Positions 11,980 to 24,442 of a stretch of DNA of 64,000 nt are shown piece by piece. The position numbers and the translations under genes are program-made. The notes beneath the pieces are model-generated. The model did no database searches, had not been told where the DNA came from, and worked only from the letters and a program-made list of their open reading frames with translations. Origin of the DNA: Magicicada septendecula (lineage: Eukaryota; Arthropoda; Insecta; Hemiptera; Cicadidae); NCBI GenBank assembly GCA_034769895.1, contig CM068367.1:709490196-709554195 (forward strand), given 5' to 3'. How positions within the stretch are numbered: position 1 is the stretch's first letter; every line of letters begins with the position of its first letter.

Positions 11980-12559
11980 AGATAGAGAAAATCACTTCCC
12001 TAATCTGTTGGGGTAATTTTTGTGTCAAAGACACCGTCCAGTCTAGTCTTTTTTTATGTCTGTTTTGTCAAGTTATTTATTATGTTTGTTTGCAAGGCTA
12101 ATTCCTGTTTTTAATTTATTCATGTATCTGTAACACGTATTCTTTATTTATTATTCATGGTTTATTGGTTTAGTTATTATAATTCTTCCTTTATATAATT
12201 ATTTTTGGTTGTTCTCATTTGATCACTCATTCTCTATTGCACTCCTCATTCAGTTACGTAGTATTTATCTATTTGAGTAGTTTCCCTATATTTTTGATAA
12301 ATAAATTGATTTTCCTGGTTTGTACCATCTCGTGATGCTACAATATTCAGGATTTGTTGATTAAAAAGTTACCAGTAGTTATATATTTATGATGTAACTT
12401 GAATTACTTGTAATAATTCTTTTGTTTGCAACGAATTAAAATTTAGGCCCATAGAATTTTCAGGTAACACAAAGAATGAAAATTTGACACAAATCAAATT
12501 TGATAATAAAATGAGAAAAGAAAAAAAGGTGTGTGGTTATATTTTTGAATAACACCATG

Positions 12560-13210
12560 TTCCATCCTCACAGTTTACGGTCTGCTAACACAAAGCTAAT
12601 TTATCTGTCTCTGAACACTCTCTAAGTGTTTACCAGCCTTTAGATCAAGGTATTATAAAAAGATCTTAAAATTATCTACAGACGTGAGCATTGGAAACAT
12701 TTGGTAAATAACGTTCATAACGCCAAACAGCTTTTCGCTAAAGTTTCAAATAAAATTGTGACTGGTTTGTATAGAGTCATGTGTATTATCACATCTATTC
12801 AACAAATAAAACCACAGATGGTTTACATTTGTTTTGTAATGTGTATTTCTCTTATAAAGACTGCATTAATGCTTCCACTAAGGCTCAAGGCAATGGACCT
12901 GAAGAACTTGTTTGTCTTTTAGACTTGTCTGGACTGAGGCACATTGATTTTTGGATATAGATAATCAACTTGAAATGGAAGAGGCTTCATTGAGTATAGA
13001 GGAGACTGTGACCTTGAGTAAGGTGGATGAAGACATAGCACTAACAGCGTCTTCTTGTGATAAAACAGAAAATAAAAAGATTTCAGTTGAGCATATATTG
13101 TTAGAAATGCACTGCAATGTGCTGTGAAAGTTAAGGCATACTTTTTACATGTGGTGATCATGAATGACTTGGTATAATGTCTAAAGCAGAAATAAAATTG
13201 GAAGATGTTG
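12560..13210 (+). pseudogene. Tigger-like transposase 3' fragment
   Basis: The text VYQPLDQGIIK (about 12630-12662) is the third-acid motif region of pogo/Tigger DDE transposases. It is followed by a broken frame with VNNVHNAKQLFAKV and an acidic C-terminal part (EEASLSIEETVTLSKVDED near 12980). The N-terminal domains and terminal repeats are missing or beyond recognition. Confidence 0.55.
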
Positions 13211-13333
13211 GTGTTAAATAAAGTGAGAAAAACCATAATAACTGATTTTTTTAGCACAATTTTTGAAATTTAGTGTAGTATTTTAAGTACTGTGTGTATG
13301 TATAAAATTTTTGCTGTGTAATTATTCGTAGTA

Positions 13334-15153
13334 CAGTATGTACACATGTATACTCTTTCTGTTCTTAGTTTAATCCTGATGTAAACAAACAGGCATCGCT
13401 CATCTGAAATGCTATTTGCTGCTTGAATTAGAGGTATGTCACACTGACAGAAGAAGTACAGATAGGGTACATATAATATTGATACTGTATAATTACATGT
13501 AAACTGTCAATTTTTATATTCTGGACCAAAGTAATATTTGTGTGACTGTGTCAGAGCGGCAGTGACACATTTTACAACACGGAGAGTTAATTGCTGTTTT
13601 TATTCACTGTTTGAATATCGCAAGGAAAAAATAATAAAGTAGGCCTATATTTAAAATGAAAATAGAAGCTGTGATAATTACTGACCAGTGTGCTGTGTGT
13701 TACCAGTTGTTGTCAGAGAGTAATTCAGTGCTTTCCATATGTGTGTCAAAACTTGAATCATCGTGTGAGTTAACAGTGTTAATGATAAGATTGTCCATGA
13801 TGTCGTCCATAATTTGGTCCAATTCCTGTAGCTTATCTTTTTCGTTGCATACATGCTCGACACAGTGACTCCACTTGTCTGTCATTATTTAATTTGCCGC
13901 CTTCTCTATCATATTTGTTATACATCATGCAGCTTATATGTTGTGTTGTGACTGGCAACATATCCTTTCAACTAGCTCCATATTAATTCAGTGAGATTCA
14001 GAATACAGCGATAAGGGGGAAGTCATAAAACGGCGTGCCCAGATTTTTCGGCAATATCATTTACTACAAAATTTTTGTAATTTATGTTAATTTTGTTGTA
14101 CTATCTCTAAAAGTTCAGTTTTTAAGCAACTTTCGTCATAACGTATATTTTTTGTAAGGAAGCAGGTCATGCGGCAATAATCCCATTATTGTTGTTTAGC
14201 CATACGACAATATCAGCTTTCCATCACGCATTATTTGGAATACGTTCAGTCATCGTGGAATGATATGGGATGTTATCCATGATTGTTACACTACTGTTTG
14301 GTAATAGTGTAACAATCTTTTCAAACCACTTTTTGAAGACATCACCATTCATTTCAGTATGATAATCCCCACTTTTTTTAGACTCGAACAGTAGTAAGCC
14401 CCCATCTAAAAACCCATATTCATTACCGATATGAAATAATATAAGACACTTCCCCTTTGTTACGTGGTGGTTTTATTTCAGTTGACACACCTGATAGAAA
14501 AGCCTGTCGTGATGTTTTATTGTGGAATCACGCAATACTTTACTAGTGTGTCCTTCGTGAACCCATGTCTCATTGAGGTAACAAATTTGGTGATTCTCTG
14601 CCCTGAACTTCTTGATTGACTTTAAGTAATTTCTTCGCCAAGTCGAAACGTCATGTCTATCAAAAATTACAAATAGGCTGTTACTACCCATATGGGGTAA
14701 ATTGGAGTCATTATTAATTTCTAATAATAGTTTTTTTAAGGGTTGGAGCTTCATTAACTTCATCAAAAGCAATAGAAGTTGCACCAGCTTACACTAAAGG
14801 CGTTTCACCAACTTAGACGAAACACATCAGATATGTAGCACGGAGACACTCATGTGCTTTACACTTGTACCCTGAAATGCATACTTGAAATCAATATTTT
14901 CAATCAGCGGTGATAATGTTCTACTATGTATTCATAAAAATGATTAAACTTAATCAGAAACCACTTGTCGCAGTAAGACTAAAGACAGCTGGTAAGATAA
15001 TTCTCACGTGACTATACAGACACTATGCACACAAGCGCGTAACACATTACTGTATGAACAGTGTCAACGCCCCTGACCAGTAGCGTTTCAGATGAGCCAC
15101 GTGGGTTTGTTTACATCAGGATTAAACTAAGAACGGAAACAGTGTAAGTACTG
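13334..15153 (-). mobile_element. IS630/Tc1-mariner-type transposon with long terminal inverted repeats
   Basis: 1,820 bp between TA dinucleotides. The ends match in inverted orientation for about 75-80 bp with few gaps: CAGTAT/CAGTAC at the tip, then GTTCTTAGTTTAATCCTGAT, then GTAAACAAAC and CTCATCTGAAA. The transposase is on the minus strand and decayed. Confidence 0.88.
13690..14784 (-). pseudogene. Transposase pseudogene of the 13334-15153 element (DDE, IS630-like)
   Basis: Minus-strand pieces in order: FDRHDVSTWRRNYLKSIKKF, then ICYLNETWVHEGHTSK with the first catalytic position (normally D, here N, in YLNETWV; about 14570), then ESKKSGDYHTEMNGDVFKKW (about 14370), then VTIMDNIPYHS with the second Asp (about 14280), and finally WSHCVEHVCNEKDKLQELD (about 13870-13810). 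The order matches insect IS630/Tc1-like transposases. The part carrying the third acid, between about 14150 and 13890, is shortened, and stops interrupt the frame. Confidence 0.75.
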
Positions 15154-15799
15154 TAATACATTTTACTACTGTATTTAAATTTTACAATGATTACATACAT
15201 TAGTAAATATAATACTAATAAATAAGTACTAGTATGCTCCCTGAGCTACAGAAATCTCACTGTTTAAAATGAAGTACATTTATTATTGCATAAATTTTGA
15301 TATTAGATAATTTTTCAGTTATGGGAAACACAAAAATCCCTATTACTCTACTATTTCTCTAGGAATATAACAATTGTAAACCGCACAATCATACAGTAAA
15401 CACTAAAAATTTGAAACATTCAGAATTGAGTTACAAGTTCCTTTTAGTCTGGCACAGTGCTGGATTCTCAAAATTAAAAAAAAATTCCTCATCTTTTCTG
15501 GGTCCTGGGGTCCCAAAATTTTGAAATTTCAGAAACTTACCACATTACATTCAGAAGTCAGTTAAAATTCCCTTTAATTTGATAACCCACATGAATTTTT
15601 GCAATTTCATCACAATTTTCACCTGCTTTTTGACATACAAAATTTTGAAATTTTGAAAAGTGAATACTTGAAAAATGATTTTGGTTAACATTCTAGCATA
15701 TACATATAATATTAGGACGGTCATCTGTTTGAGCCCAGGAAGTATTTCTTAACTTGGAAGCAGTAGTAAAATGTGTGGGCCAAAAAATAAATAAGACAA

Positions 15800-16210
15800 G
15801 ACAAAATATATGATTGTATTGGAATCACATGCTCAAAGGAATAGATATGGCCATTACGTCAAGCTTTGGGGACTATATATTTGAGATAATAAAAGTATTA
15901 TTAACCTGGATTCACTTATGGACCAATGAAAATGTTATGGAGGAGGAAATCCAAACTTGCAAACTCATACTTGCAAACAGGACATACTTGTACTTCAGCG
16001 TACAAAGGAAATTTGAGTCCAAATTGATGTCAAGAGCAACAGAGAGCCTCCTATTAAGACACTGGTTGTCCTAGTGCTGTTGTATGCATCGGAGACATGA
16101 GTTATGAGCAGAAGCAGTGACAATCTGCTGGGGACATTTATAGCATAAATTTTTCCTTTGTTGCTGTCTGTTATAGGGAGATTATACAGTATACAGACTT
16201 GGAGAATGTT
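15800..16210 (+). pseudogene. LINE reverse transcriptase C-terminal fragment
   Basis: The 15814-16074 frame holds NENVMEEEIQTCKLILANRT, YFSVQRKFESKLMSRATES and a following CCCMHRRHEL. This parallels the thumb region of arthropod endonuclease-reverse transcriptases (L-G-S-x-V-x-N-E ... V-E-E-E-I ... L-S-R-A-T-K ... L-Y-A-S-E-T-W), with frameshifts. No target duplication was identified. Confidence 0.55.
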
Positions 16211-16647
16211 TGAGGAATAAAAAAACACTAACCATTGTCAATGGTCTGCATCTTCATTCAGTGTTTCAAAAGTAAAATAAAACAAACAAAACAAATAATA
16301 GGTTAGTTTTGTTACTATCAGATTACTCCTTAACCCCAAGATACAGTTATATAAAAACAAGAATGAAAAAATGGCTCCTCAAAGGAAAGTTTTCAAAAGC
16401 TAAAATAATTTGGTGTATGCTTAATGTTTATAAAGTAGTCTTCGACAAGCTGCTTATTGGGATAATTATATTGGGATGTGAGCCGTGTTTACAGATTGAC
16501 ATAAATAAGCAGCTGGAATAATTTAAATTATGTTACATTATTGTTATTGGTTTGTCATCGGGTTTTTAAAGACAGACTCGTAAATATTGTAAAAAATTGC
16601 TCATATTTTGTACTGCAGTTTGATGAATCATTAAAAAACAAAAGTCA

Positions 16648-16842
16648 GTGAAAACCAACAAAGTTAGTAGTATATTATACAGCACAAACTTGCATGAAAC
16701 GTATAAAGACAATTTGGAGAAGAGAAGTCAGAAGCTACAGAGTGTACTGATAAAGCTAACTGAAAAGAAACCAGGTGGTAATAGAACTGAAAGAAAGTCA
16801 GCAAGATTATATGAAGAACATGCAAAAGTGCTGTTGCAGTAG
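16648..16842 (+). other. Unidentified short open frame
   Basis: A 64-codon charged frame (NLEKRSQKLQSVLIKLTEKK) ending in TAG. Composition is coding-like (Lys/Glu-rich, possibly helical), but the family is not recognised. It may be a transposon remnant or chance. Confidence 0.2.
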
Positions 16843-16899
16843 AGCTTTAAATTTTATCAAATTCTGCTTAAGTAAAATTTCATCAAAAATAAGTTAACA

Positions 16900-17980
16900 G
16901 TGGCATTTAAAGTTTATCATTAAAAGTGAATCGTGTATAATATTTAGTGGATAATGTATATTTGAACTTATTATTATTTTTTTTTTAATGTTAGTTGTTC
17001 TAAGACACAGTAAAAAGGTTAATAAAATTACTTGTAATTCAGCTTTTTTATTTTTGTATTTTAGAATAAATTTGACATCCATCACATTTTAATTTTTGTA
17101 TTATCCTAGTCAACTCTGCAAATAGTTTGCAGTTAATACTTACTGACTATATTAAAATAGTTTTGTTAAAACTAAATAGTTATCTTTGAAAATATTAATT
17201 TTTCAATTGTGACTAAGAACCATTCACATGAATGATTATTTCTATTCAATTTTTACATACCAGAATTCATGCGTCAAGAACGTTGTTGTCCTGCATTATT
17301 AAACAGTATTTGTTAAGTTCCCCAATTCATAAAATGTTAAGAGATACTTTTTAAACACATTCAAAGTTACTATTCTGAATGCTAATTAGAATTAACTATT
17401 TTTAGTGTGTCTTTGCTACATTGATGGTGTGGCAGTTAAAATGGGTGGGTTGTATAAGAAAGAGTGGTATTGAACTGTGAAAACACAAGTGTGGAAAACC
17501 TTGAATTATGCTTTAATTTTTTTTATCGACATCCAGGACAGGCTGTACTTGTGTCTCATATCTAATGAACATGCGTTCTTATTTCTTGTTTAGCGCTTGC
17601 AGAAGGCATACATGTGAACACCTGTGCAAGACACCAATGAAATCGCTAATCACCAGCTTTAATTAATCAGAAATAACAGTTTGCAGTCAACAAGTCATTC
17701 AATACGATTATACTCGTACAATAATTCAAGTTAAATTTGTCCACACGCAATAATAATGTCATGCAATAGAGTTGCACACTAATTATAACACAGTAAACAC
17801 TTTCCACTAAGCTTCAACCACCATTTGATCCTCACTAAGGAAAATTGCTCAACGTAACTGATGACAAAGCCAGCCTCTGTCCCTTTTAGAGGTAGCTCAG
17901 GAGTTCCAGAAATTTTCCATCATTACTGTGGCGTGTCGCATAATGCATATTTCAAGTGCTCTCCAGAGCACTCTGGAACA
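16900..17980. other. Intronic AT-rich sequence, nothing recognised
   Basis: No coding or repeat family recognised between the previous frame and the gypsy remnant. Confidence 0.4.
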
Positions 17981-18693
17981 TACTTGAGTGCATCCTTGAC
18001 TGTGGCTACACCTGCTTGACTAGCGGAGAAAGGCATGGAAGGATGCTCTCGGCTGTTTGAGAGGTTTCCATCGTTTCACTGCCCCCTCCTTAAGCCTGTT
18101 CATGCCTAACTGGCAAACCATCTCTGAAGTAATATTTGGCCAGGCGATGTAGGTGGACGATCTTGAATTCCCACTGTCCTTCCTGTTGAATCCAATAGAC
18201 AACATCGCTGATCCTCTTTTTCATGGTGTAAGGTCCTTCCCAGTTAGTCTGACATTTAGGTGAGCGACCACTATGGAGCGTTGGGTTTACAACCAGACGT
18301 GATCTCCTTCGACACCCACACTATTGCTGCGAATGTCATACCAAGTTTTCATTTTATTACTGGGTATCTTCAGCTGTCCTATTATCGAGCGATTCATTTC
18401 TTGCAGTTGGTTTTCTAATTGCGAGGAATAGTACTGTGGCTCTTGGGACTGAGTCTCAGTGGTCCAAACATCAAGTCCCCAGGAAGACGGAACCCCCGCC
18501 CAAACACCAATATTGCTGGAGTCATGCCAGTTGTGTCGTGTACTGATGACCTGTATCCCAAATTTGGTTCTCGTCAACAACCTTCGAAAGATGGTGCTCA
18601 AGTGTCCTAGCTATTGAACCTCTCAACCATTCCATCCGATTGATGAAGAGGCGTTGTCCTGGTCTTTCGAATTCTGAGTAGACGGTATAATTT

Positions 18694-18882
18694 TTAAACA
18701 CTCATCATCATCATCTTCACTACAGGGATTAGGCCCTAGTTGGCCTTTTCCTGAACCCATCTCCTCCTCGGTCTACCAACATCCCTCCGTCCACTCGGCT
18801 TGTACTTGAGAGCTACCACTGGCAATCTGGTATCTGGCATTCGGGCCACATGTGTACACCATCTACTGACTCTTAAACACTC
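18694..18882. repeat. 10-bp target-site duplication around a short LINE insertion
   Basis: TTAAACACTC at 18694-18703 and 18873-18882 brackets the insert. Confidence 0.85.
18704..18872 (-). mobile_element. 169-bp 3' end of a non-LTR retrotransposon inside the gypsy integrase
   Basis: On the minus strand it encodes a C-terminal tail RMPDTRLPVVALKYKPSG then GRRDVGRPRRRWVQE, typical of LINE reverse transcriptase ends, and finishes in an ATG/GAT trinucleotide tail. It sits between the second Asp and the Glu of the gypsy integrase core, so it arrived after the gypsy element. Confidence 0.85.
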
Positions 18883-19828
18883 CTGACTCGAAATTCATCC
18901 CTTGATCCATATGGATTTCCATAGGGACTCCATAACGGCAACAGAAGTTGTGAACTAAGAAGTTGTCGCCTTTGCCACAGTGGTAACCTCCTTATTTGGA
19001 ATTGTGTAAGCTTCCACCCACTTAGTAAAGTAGTCACCTATAACCATGATGTACCGGTTTCCATCGTCAGTAACTGGAAATGGCCCAGCAATGTCTGTAG
19101 CAATTCTTTTGAAAGGCAGTCAAACGTTATACTGTCTCATTTTACCCTTGCTTCTGGATTGTGGGTCCTTGCTTGTAGCACATATTTCACATGTCCGACA
19201 CCGTTCATCTATGTCGTGACGAAGATGAAGCCAATAGAATCGCTTCCGTATTTTGTCAAGGGTTTTATTAACGCCAAGATGACCTCCAGATGTTCCATCA
19301 TGCATCTCCTTCAAAACAGACTGCACTTTACTTCGGGGAACTGTCAACTGGATGACCACATCTTGTCCATCTGCACTTTCCCAAGCTCTTTTCAGCAATT
19401 CGTTCTCCAATGTAAGAGACCCCCCATTGTGCCTATTAGCCGTTCAGCACTTCCGAACAATGGCAGATATCTTGCCAAACTGGGCGGCGACCTTCATCTT
19501 TTGCTGTCAAGATCAGTGCAATGTCTTCCATCAGTCACCTGTTCTTGTCGAAAATCTTGTGTTGTCTAGCCCTCTGCCAGGAAATCTACAGTGATGGCTT
19601 AAACATGCTTGTTTGAGTTCTGTTCTTCCTTTCTGCAGCAATGTTGGCAGTCTTCCAAGCACGGTCTTCGAGATAAGCCTTCTGCATTACCATGCAGGTG
19701 CTTCTGCCAATGTCGTACCTTGAAGTTGTACTCTTGCAGACGTTTGAGGACCTTGCCAACTGCCCTTCCGGATTTTTAAGTCTCAAGAGCCATGCAGGCA
19801 CAGCGTGGTCAGTGTGTAGTGAAAACTC

Positions 19829-19954
19829 TCTCCCATAGAGATATTTATGGAAGTGCCAGATATTTATAAAAAGTCTCCCATCAAAACTTTTTCTCCCATA
19901 GAGATATTTATGGAAGTGCCAGATATTTATAAAAAGTCTCCCATCAGAACTTTT
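19829..19954. repeat. 63-bp in-frame tandem duplication in the gypsy RNase H region
   Basis: TCTCCCATAGAGATATTTAT begins at 19829 and again at 19892; the two 63-bp copies are almost identical (one clear mismatch) and add 21 codons, repeating FINIWHFHKYLYGR on the minus strand. Confidence 0.85.
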
Positions 19955-20340
19955 TATGGAACTGTAATACAAACTGCTAATCTGCTGGAAAACGTGGGGG
20001 TAGATAAGATAATGTAAAAAAAATCCAACTTATATTTGAATGTACTTCGTATTTGGTATTGGGTTGTAAAAGGAAGGTTATTTACTTACAGTAAGGATGA
20101 AAATACATAACAGACTTCACACAGAAATGCTATTTTATTTTCTCTTACTTTATAAATACCTTTTTTTTAGAATTATGTAATGTGATTCCATATAGTTTTG
20201 TTGACCGTTTATATTGTGATTACATTTTTTTAAATACTTTCCAATTGATTCTTTCTTAGTCAAATATTATTTTGCCTTACATATTTGTATACCTTGTTTA
20301 CCTGGATCACCATATAATAGATTTAAATTCCTTTACTGAC

Positions 20341-21060
20341 GAGGTCCGTCCAAAAATATCGAACTATAGGCCAAGAGAAAGAATAGTGTTATTAGCAGCT
20401 TCCACTCATAATCTTCTTTGAAATATTCCCCTTATGATCCCAGACACCTAACGTAGCATGTCTTCTGTTGCTGGAAACTTTTTTTTAGTCTCTTTTGTTA
20501 TGGGTACCAGCTGTATTGTTATTCTACCTTCCTGGCTATCAAATTAGCGCCTTTTCAGGATTTTATTTGCGGAGAAACATAAATCAAAGGAAACATTGAC
20601 GATGAGTAAGGAACTTTGCAAACCTGAGGAATTCTGAGCTGGAATAAAAAGTCATGGATTAGGGATGACAAATGGACATAGGTGCCATCATGAATCAACT
20701 GCTGCTTGTCTGATTCTCACAAGATCTGGTTGCTTGTACCAGCATCGAGCTGCATCACAAAGTCATTGCAGAGTTGATATTTTAGCCTTCTAGTGAATAT
20801 TCATGATGCACAACTCTGTGGTAAACAGCATCAATTTTCCTTTGCTCCTCATTTGTCTTGCATTCTTTAGTCTTGGGGATGGTGTTGACTTCCAGTGTGA
20901 TAACTGAGCTTTGGTTTATGGGTCGTACTCGTGCTACTAAAACTCGTCACTTGATATAACAGTCTAAAGGAACACGCAGGGTCACCGTTGGTGTGCTCCA
21001 GGTTGTCTTTTGAAAGCAAAGTGGATCTTTTTTTTTTACCAAAGCTATTCTGTGTATAGT
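20341..21060 (-). pseudogene. Probable mariner-type element remnant
   Basis: The left edge GAGGTCCGTCCAAAAATAT looks like a mariner terminal repeat. Adjacent minus-strand sequence reads like the end of a mariner-type transposase (a Cys then GEYF motif followed by a short tail). The rest is heavily decayed and the other terminus was not found. Confidence 0.35.
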
Positions 21061-21391
21061 TAAATTGTCCCTTAAAATCGTGTGTGTTGAACCTTCACTG
21101 ATCCCAACTTACATTTGTTTGTTTTTTAAACTTAGTTTCAAAATATTATTCAAGATTGTTAAAAATGTATATAATTGATGTAAAATTATTTGATTATAAA
21201 AGGAATAGTTAATTTCTAGTAGTTTGACATTATGTGGTAAATGAAATATTGATATTATTTAAGTAGACATTTAAAACATTTTTAAATTAAAGGATAGTGG
21301 TGGTGAAGATAAAGGATAGTGTATTTCGAAAATAAAGTGTGTTTAATGCAGTCATTAAATAATTGTATTAACGATAAACTTATGGATCGTT

Positions 21392-21566
21392 ATGGCGTGG
21401 ACAAGTAAAGACGCGCGCGATATACCACCCGATCATATTAATCACATTTGTCATCCAAATAGAAAAGTTGGACTTGTTACTTGTTTAATATGTGATAGTG
21501 TTTTCTGCAAGTCTGATTTTACAAGAGAAGTGAACGAAGGAAAAGGATTCTTTATCTCTAGACACA
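21392..21566 (+). pseudogene. LINE ORF1, N-terminal part
   Basis: Frame from ATG 21392 with a PHD-like metal-binding pattern (HICHP, CLICDSVFCKSDF, then FISRH). The frame runs straight on at 26343 (IIVCPVHLNLSF) if the LTR insertion is removed and one copy of its CACA duplication kept. PHD-like domains are known in ORF1 proteins of CR1/Jockey-type LINEs. The codons after 21566 that keep the frame open to 21617 belong to the LTR element. Confidence 0.75.
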
Positions 21567-22185
21567 TGTACTATATCATTTTATTGATATTAATGAAACC
21601 TAAGGGAATTTACTTTTGACTCAATTACTTTCTAAATAATTTCTTCGGGCGCCATCTTGTATTGCCAACTATAAGGAAAACTTACCAAGGTTCGAATCAG
21701 CGAACCGGGAAGTGCAGAACTGGTTATTTAAGAAAGTACAACTGAATTACCATCACACCTATTTTAATTCATTTTCACACTACAAAAGAAAACATGAAAA
21801 TATAGCCCTTAACATAATTTCAAATTTTATATAGACAAATATTCCCCTTCCCTTCTCCTACTTTTTGCGATCTTATAGAAAGACCATAATAACATTTATT
21901 ATGCATGATTTTCTCTTTAGAATAGAAATAAATACATTTCATAAGGATAAGATCAATTTTAAAAGCGTAAACCAGCACTTCATAGTTTAATATATAATTA
22001 AACAAAAACCCCCACACACGCTCACATACTACCCATTTTAGATTTTCCCCTTAAACTCCTATTTTATCTAATTTGCCCCATCTGTTTTGGTTTTCTGAAA
22101 AAATAATAAAATTTGATAATTCTGTGTATATCCTGGTAAAACTTATCTGCCTTGAGTCCGAATTCTAGTCCAGAAGACGTCACAT

Positions 22186-22748
22186 TGCTTTACGTGTGCA
22201 CTTTCACTTTAATTCATAATTTCCGAATTGTTATATTGTAAAGAAAACTGTTAATCACATTTTTAGTAAGAATTTTGATTTTTAAGTCATTTTAAATATA
22301 TTATTCACATTCTTTCTGTTTTGCGGGCGCGAAAATCACGCACAGCCGGCGGACACACACACTGCTCGTGTCCGGTGTGTTAAGATGTTATTGTCCGACT
22401 GACTTTTTTCTGTGAGTGTGACAAAGCTGCTGGCGTTGACACACCTACATTCCTCGTTATGTAAGGCGCTGACGTAACATCGCCTGATGCTCAGTTACAT
22501 AATTTGTTTACAGTTTTGTATGTCATTGGTTGACCTTGGCACAGTTCTGCGGTTATTTACTCGTTTTATAAAATATTACTGAATAATTTTCACGTATAAT
22601 GTCACCAGCAGTGCTACCACTGTCGCTAACAATAAACATACCTTTCGGTTATGTTTTGTCCCAATTATCGAAAAAATGTTATCTGCTTTATTAAAAAAAT
22701 ACAAATTTCTTTATTACCCCAAAAATAGGCCCAAAATGTCCCGTTACA
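22186..22748 (-). repeat. Left LTR (563-bp repeated part)
   Basis: Repeated at 25775-26338 with only scattered differences, implying a recent insertion. On the minus strand it begins TGTAACGGGACATTTTGGG and has AATAAAG signals near the start. If the element border is 21567, the left LTR is longer (to 21567) than its right counterpart. Confidence 0.85.
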
Positions 22749-22756
22749 ATACCCCC

Positions 22757-22798
22757 TCAATGAGATATTTTATGCCGAAGCATAAAAAATCTCATTGA
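22757..22798 (-). other. Hairpin with UUCG loop beside the polypurine tract
   Basis: TCAATGAGATATTTTATGC (22757-22775) and GCATAAAAAATCTCATTGA (22780-22798) pair over 18 of 19 positions. On the minus strand the loop reads TTCG, the stable tetraloop. It ends directly against the purine tract of the LTR element. Confidence 0.8.
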
Positions 22799-24312
22799 CA
22801 CATTCATACTTGCTAAAGGGATCAGCCAGGATATGTCGCCACAACCCCCTGTATGGTTTACAAAAAAAATCTAACTCACCCTCGGTCCGGTGACTGTGAC
22901 CGCACCTGAATGACAATACTGGACTTCTCTATCGAGATCCCAACACCGTAGAGTCAGACAGATACTTAACGCCCCTGCTCTGACGCGCTGGCCAGCTCAG
23001 GTCCGCCGCCACAGCATCACCAAACACTGAAACAACAAATCAAATATCAACTAGTGGCCTTATACAACACCATATCCCCAACTGATCTATTTCCCCCTAG
23101 CGATGCTGGTTTGCGCTAAGAAGCGCTGGTTTTGTTTTTACTTACTTCTAACATATATATCAAAATACCTAACAACAACATGATACCCATTTTAAAATTC
23201 CATAATCTCATTCTATCTACTTTCTCTTGTTAACTTTTATCCCAAAATTCAAAATTATTGCTCTGATTCCCATCAAAATTTAAATAAACATTTCCCATTA
23301 CCATATCACATTTCTCTCATCCCCAATTTGCATTTAAAATATTTAAATTCATAAAATTCTCTTACACTAACAAACACAATATAACATAAGAAAACATAGT
23401 ACATTCATAACATAACTCACATTGTTATTATTATCTTAAAATAAACAATTTGTATTTAAAAATTCACACACTTTACATCATTAAATTTGCATATAAAATC
23501 ATAAAATTACCTTTTAATCTCACTTTACTTTTATTAATTCGTTTCTCACAATTTTTTTTTTTTTTTTTTTTTTTTTTTCAATCTTCGTTTTACACATCAT
23601 TTCATTTATTATTCCCTTTCATTAATTTGGGTGATTCTCCGTTATTCATTATAATTCACTTTATCAACTTGGCATTTACCCATAATCTTACCCCTTTTAT
23701 TACTCTAACGCTCCCTTACAAAATCTTTAACTAGTATGACACCCCACTATCAAAAAATCTACTAGCCCTTCTCTACACCCAACTTACCCTTAAACTCAAA
23801 TCGACACCTCTCAATAGAAAAAAAATACTCTCTAACCCTTTGTACATAGGATACGTGTTCCCCCCCCCAAAACTCATTTCCCTTATCTGGCCCCTGGATT
23901 CTACCTAAGGTGGCCCCTCCTCACTAAATCGATACCAATCCTGTCCCAACTTATCATTATGTTGCGGACTCCCACATTACACTACCCCCTACTACAAAAT
24001 TGCCATCCCCAAAATCTCAATCTCATTACCTTACTACAACTGCAACAAAATAACAACATCAATTATAAACATTAATATATCAAACAAAACTCTACATATA
24101 TTCTCCATTTCTACTGTGTCTCCACTTATATTCAAATTCTCTATTACTTGTATTTCATCTCTTATTCTCTTTAATACCTCAATATTTTCCAACTTGGACT
24201 AACTCAAACGTTTTACTCAAACAATTACTATCACCCACTTCTATCTTTTGCAACCCATTGAAAATTTTAACTATCACAACTTTATTTCATTTTATTTTAA
24301 AATCCATTGACC
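22799..24312. other. Internal LTR-element sequence, G-poor on the plus strand, non-coding
   Basis: C/A/T-rich on this strand with very little G, including a T run of about 28 (23552-23579). No long frame on either strand. The base skew flips at about 24300 where the gag-like frames start. Read on the minus strand it looks like the 3' non-coding part of an LTR element. Confidence 0.55.
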
Positions 24313-24313
24313 T

Positions 24314-24328
24314 TGGCGCCCGAATAAG
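24314..24328 (+). other. Primer-binding-site-like sequence
   Basis: TGGCGCCCGAATAAG begins with the CCA-complementary TGG and resembles the lysine-tRNA type primer site. It lies about 130 bp before the gag-like ATG at 24443, a normal spacing. A similar TGGCGCCCGAAGAAA is on the minus strand near 21658-21644. Confidence 0.45.
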
Positions 24329-24442
24329 GTTATGTTATGATTATGTGTAGTATGGGTGAGTAGAATATTTTTTTTTTTATAAGTATGTGTTACATATAGT
24401 AATATTTTGCAAAGAATTATATATCTAAAAGATTTATAAAAA

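Larger units (their letters stand above)
17990..19972 (-). pseudogene. Ty3/gypsy pol remnant (RNase H and integrase)
   Basis: Minus strand, 5'-truncated. RNase H end: KYLYGREFSLHTDH and WLLRLKNPEGQLAR (about 19850-19740). Integrase zinc-binding domain: HDGTSGGHLGVNKTLDKIRK with Cys-x2-Cys at RCRTCEIC (about 19310-19190). Integrase core: TDIAGPFPVTDDGNRYIMV with the first Asp (about 19100-19040), HMDQGMNF with the second Asp (about 18915), and a DGMVERFN-like Glu motif (about 18640). A distal part follows to about 17990. Frameshifts, stops and an inserted LINE fragment break it. Gag, protease, most of RT and both LTRs are absent. Confidence 0.85.

Noticed and set aside
16648-16842. A RanBP3 alternative exon in the first intron
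   Set aside because: No clear acceptor, ends in a stop and does not resemble RanBP3; listed only as an unidentified frame.
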